A DNA stretch of 7,000 nt from DATMXS01 sp050260275 (GTDB lineage Bacteria > Acidobacteriota > Terriglobia > Bryobacterales > Bryobacteraceae), in NCBI GenBank assembly GCA_050260275.1, contig JBLNBX010000261.1, positions 1 to 7,000 of the forward strand. The letters are read 5' to 3'. The position numbers and the translations under genes are program-made. Below are positions 5,828 through 7,000 of this stretch, in pieces. Position 1 is the first letter of the stretch. The number at the start of each line of letters is the position of its first letter. The notes under the pieces were generated by a model that was not told where the DNA came from, made no database searches, and saw only the letters and a program-made list of their open reading frames with translations.

Positions 5828-6979
5828 TTACGGATTCGCGTAAAGCAGGATGTAGCCCGCGGTCACGCCGGCAGGGTTCTTCACCTTGATCACGCCAGAC
5901 CATCCGCTGGGGTTCGAAGCGCCCATCAGTTCTGCGAGACGATATCCGTTGCCGGAGCCGCCGGCGATGACAAGCTCGCCGGCGGACGTGACCTGCAAGA
6001 GGGTATGGTCGGCGAGGTTCGATCCGGGTCCGGCAACGCGGAACGGCGACTCAGCGTCGTCTTTGGCGACCACCAGGAGCGGGCCGCATGCAACTCCGGC
6101 CGCAACCGGAGAGGCCTGGTAGCCCCACGTGCGAGCATAGCCCTTCTTCGGGTCGTTGCCCTGCTGGAGACATGCGCCCCACAGTAGGATCGAGCCGCTG
6201 GTCCAGTCGTCGCCGTTGGCCGCATACTGGCGCACGACGATCCAGAGGCCGGTCTGTGCCGCCGCCAGTGTGCCGGTGATTCTGAATCGCTGCCACGCGG
6301 TCGTGAGCGTGATCTGTGTCGGGCCTGCGAGATACGAGGCATACGGGTTATCAACGATGGCGATCGACACCTTCCGGGTTCCGGACGCGACGCGGGCCCA
6401 GATGTAGAACGTGTACTGGCCACCCGAGACGAGGCCTGCGATCTGCTGCTGGATGATCGGCGTGGCGGTGACCGCGTCGATCTGGGCGGCGGTCATGTTG
6501 CCGTCGGGCGCCGTGGCGGCGTTCGCGGTCACCGAGCATGACCCGCCGTTCTTGTCCCAGGTCGCCGTGGAGAAGTCCTCGGAGTACTTCGCCATGTTCT
6601 CGAACGCGCCGCCCACAGTGCCGTAAGCGCCGCACTCAACGGACTGAAGGTGCGAGTCGAAATATGCCCACAGGTTGTTTGCAGCGGCATAGGCGAAGCT
6701 GGCGCCGCCCGATGCGTCGCGCAGGACGATCGTGCTTGCCGTTGCGTTCGGTGTCGCATCGCTGACCTGCGCGGACGTATGGCTATGCGCTGGGAGATCG
6801 CTCGCTTGAAGAGCCGTCACGGTCACAGCCGCACCCGCGCTCGCCTGCTTCAGGAAACCCGGTCCGCTCACCGAAAGGTCCGCGCCGGTGCCGCCGCGGG
6901 CCAGTGCCAGCGCGCTGGAAACGATAAGGCTTTGCGGCAGCACCGCAGCGGGTGCGGCGTTTTGAACGGCGCCAGGCAT
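5828..6979 (-). CDS. Phage tail fibre / spike protein with carbohydrate-binding-like domain
   Basis: The 383-residue product has no signal peptide. Residues 27-56 (LARGGTGADLSVSGPGFLKQAS) and 74-92 (DATPNATASTIVLRDASGG) are low-complexity Gly/Ala/Ser segments typical of phage tail-fibre shafts. Residues about 128-286 form a domain starting NMAKYSEDFSTATWDK and including APDGNMTAAQI, SGGQYTFYIWARVASG, TTAWQRFRITGTL and DDWTSGSILLWGACLQQG. This is the pattern of the phage head-spike/tail-fibre carbohydrate-binding-like beta-sandwich. The C-terminal region (about 300-383) adds glycine-rich strands and ends VKNPAGVTAGYILLYANP. The likely role is host-surface recognition by a virion or phage-derived particle. 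The ATG is preceded by a purine-rich AGGTGGAAGAGG. Downstream it converges with the TPR-TonB gene. The upstream tail genes expected of a phage lie outside the window. Confidence 0.8.
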   Translation of the reverse strand: MPGAVQNAAPAAVLPQSLIVSSALALARGGTGADLSVSGPGFLKQASAGAAVTVTALQASDLPAHSHTSAQVSDATPNATASTIVLRDASGGASFAYAAANNLWAYFDSHLQSVECGAYGTVGGAFENMAKYSEDFSTATWDKNGGSCSVTANAATAPDGNMTAAQIDAVTATPIIQQQIAGLVSGGQYTFYIWARVASGTRKVSIAIVDNPYASYLAGPTQITLTTAWQRFRITGTLAAAQTGLWIVVRQYAANGDDWTSGSILLWGACLQQGNDPKKGYARTWGYQASPVAAGVACGPLLVVAKDDAESPFRVAGPGSNLADHTLLQVTSAGELVIAGGSGNGYRLAELMGASNPSGWSGVIKVKNPAGVTAGYILLYANP

Positions 6980-7000
6980 CTACCTCTTCCACCTATGAGG

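Noticed and set aside
5827..5844. TTTACG/CGTAAA inverted repeat at the convergent gene ends
   Set aside because: A six-pair, AT-containing stem with a six-base loop and no T-tract overlaps the last codons of the tail-fibre gene; too weak to call a bidirectional terminator.
1..7000. CRISPR array, tRNA/rRNA genes, intact insertion sequence
   Set aside because: No regularly spaced direct repeats, no cloverleaf or rRNA-like sequence, and no transposase with terminal inverted repeats were seen on either strand.

Overview
The window reads as a high-GC bacterial chromosome fragment from the Acidobacteriota, most likely the Solibacter/Bryobacter side of the phylum. The call rests on protein types: two tandem proteins of the acidobacterial VWFA-related type, a Spy/LTXXQ-like periplasmic protein, a TPR-TonB C-terminal secreted protein, and small secreted proteins of acidobacterial flavour. 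No database search was possible, so family names come from motif recognition and the taxon is an inference.

Layout. On the minus strand, two translationally coupled genes (603-1319, then 79-606) encode exported proteins: an LTXXQ-type periplasmic protein and a 175-residue secreted protein of unknown function. An 82-bp divergent intergenic region separates them from plus-strand genes. Those encode a secreted or membrane protein with a small beta-rich domain and a glycine-zipper hairpin (1402-1902), and two overlapping VWFA-type proteins (1992-2900 and 2897-3898). A strong GC-rich stem-loop lies between the first and second of these. A 225-bp gap with no convincing gene follows.

The right-hand part changes character. 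A small minus-strand gene of unknown function (4124-4471), possibly phage-derived, and a phage tail-fibre/spike-type gene (5828-6979, minus) flank a plus-strand gene for a secreted TPR protein with a C-terminal TonB domain (4553-5818). That gene ends only 9 bp from the tail-fibre stop codon. The right end is therefore probably prophage or phage-derived, and the TPR-TonB gene sits antisense in it like a cargo (moron) gene.

All six non-phage genes appear to encode exported proteins, so the common theme is the cell envelope or periplasm. Nothing in the sequence fixes the biochemical role of any of them. No RNA gene, CRISPR array, intact insertion sequence or replication origin was seen.
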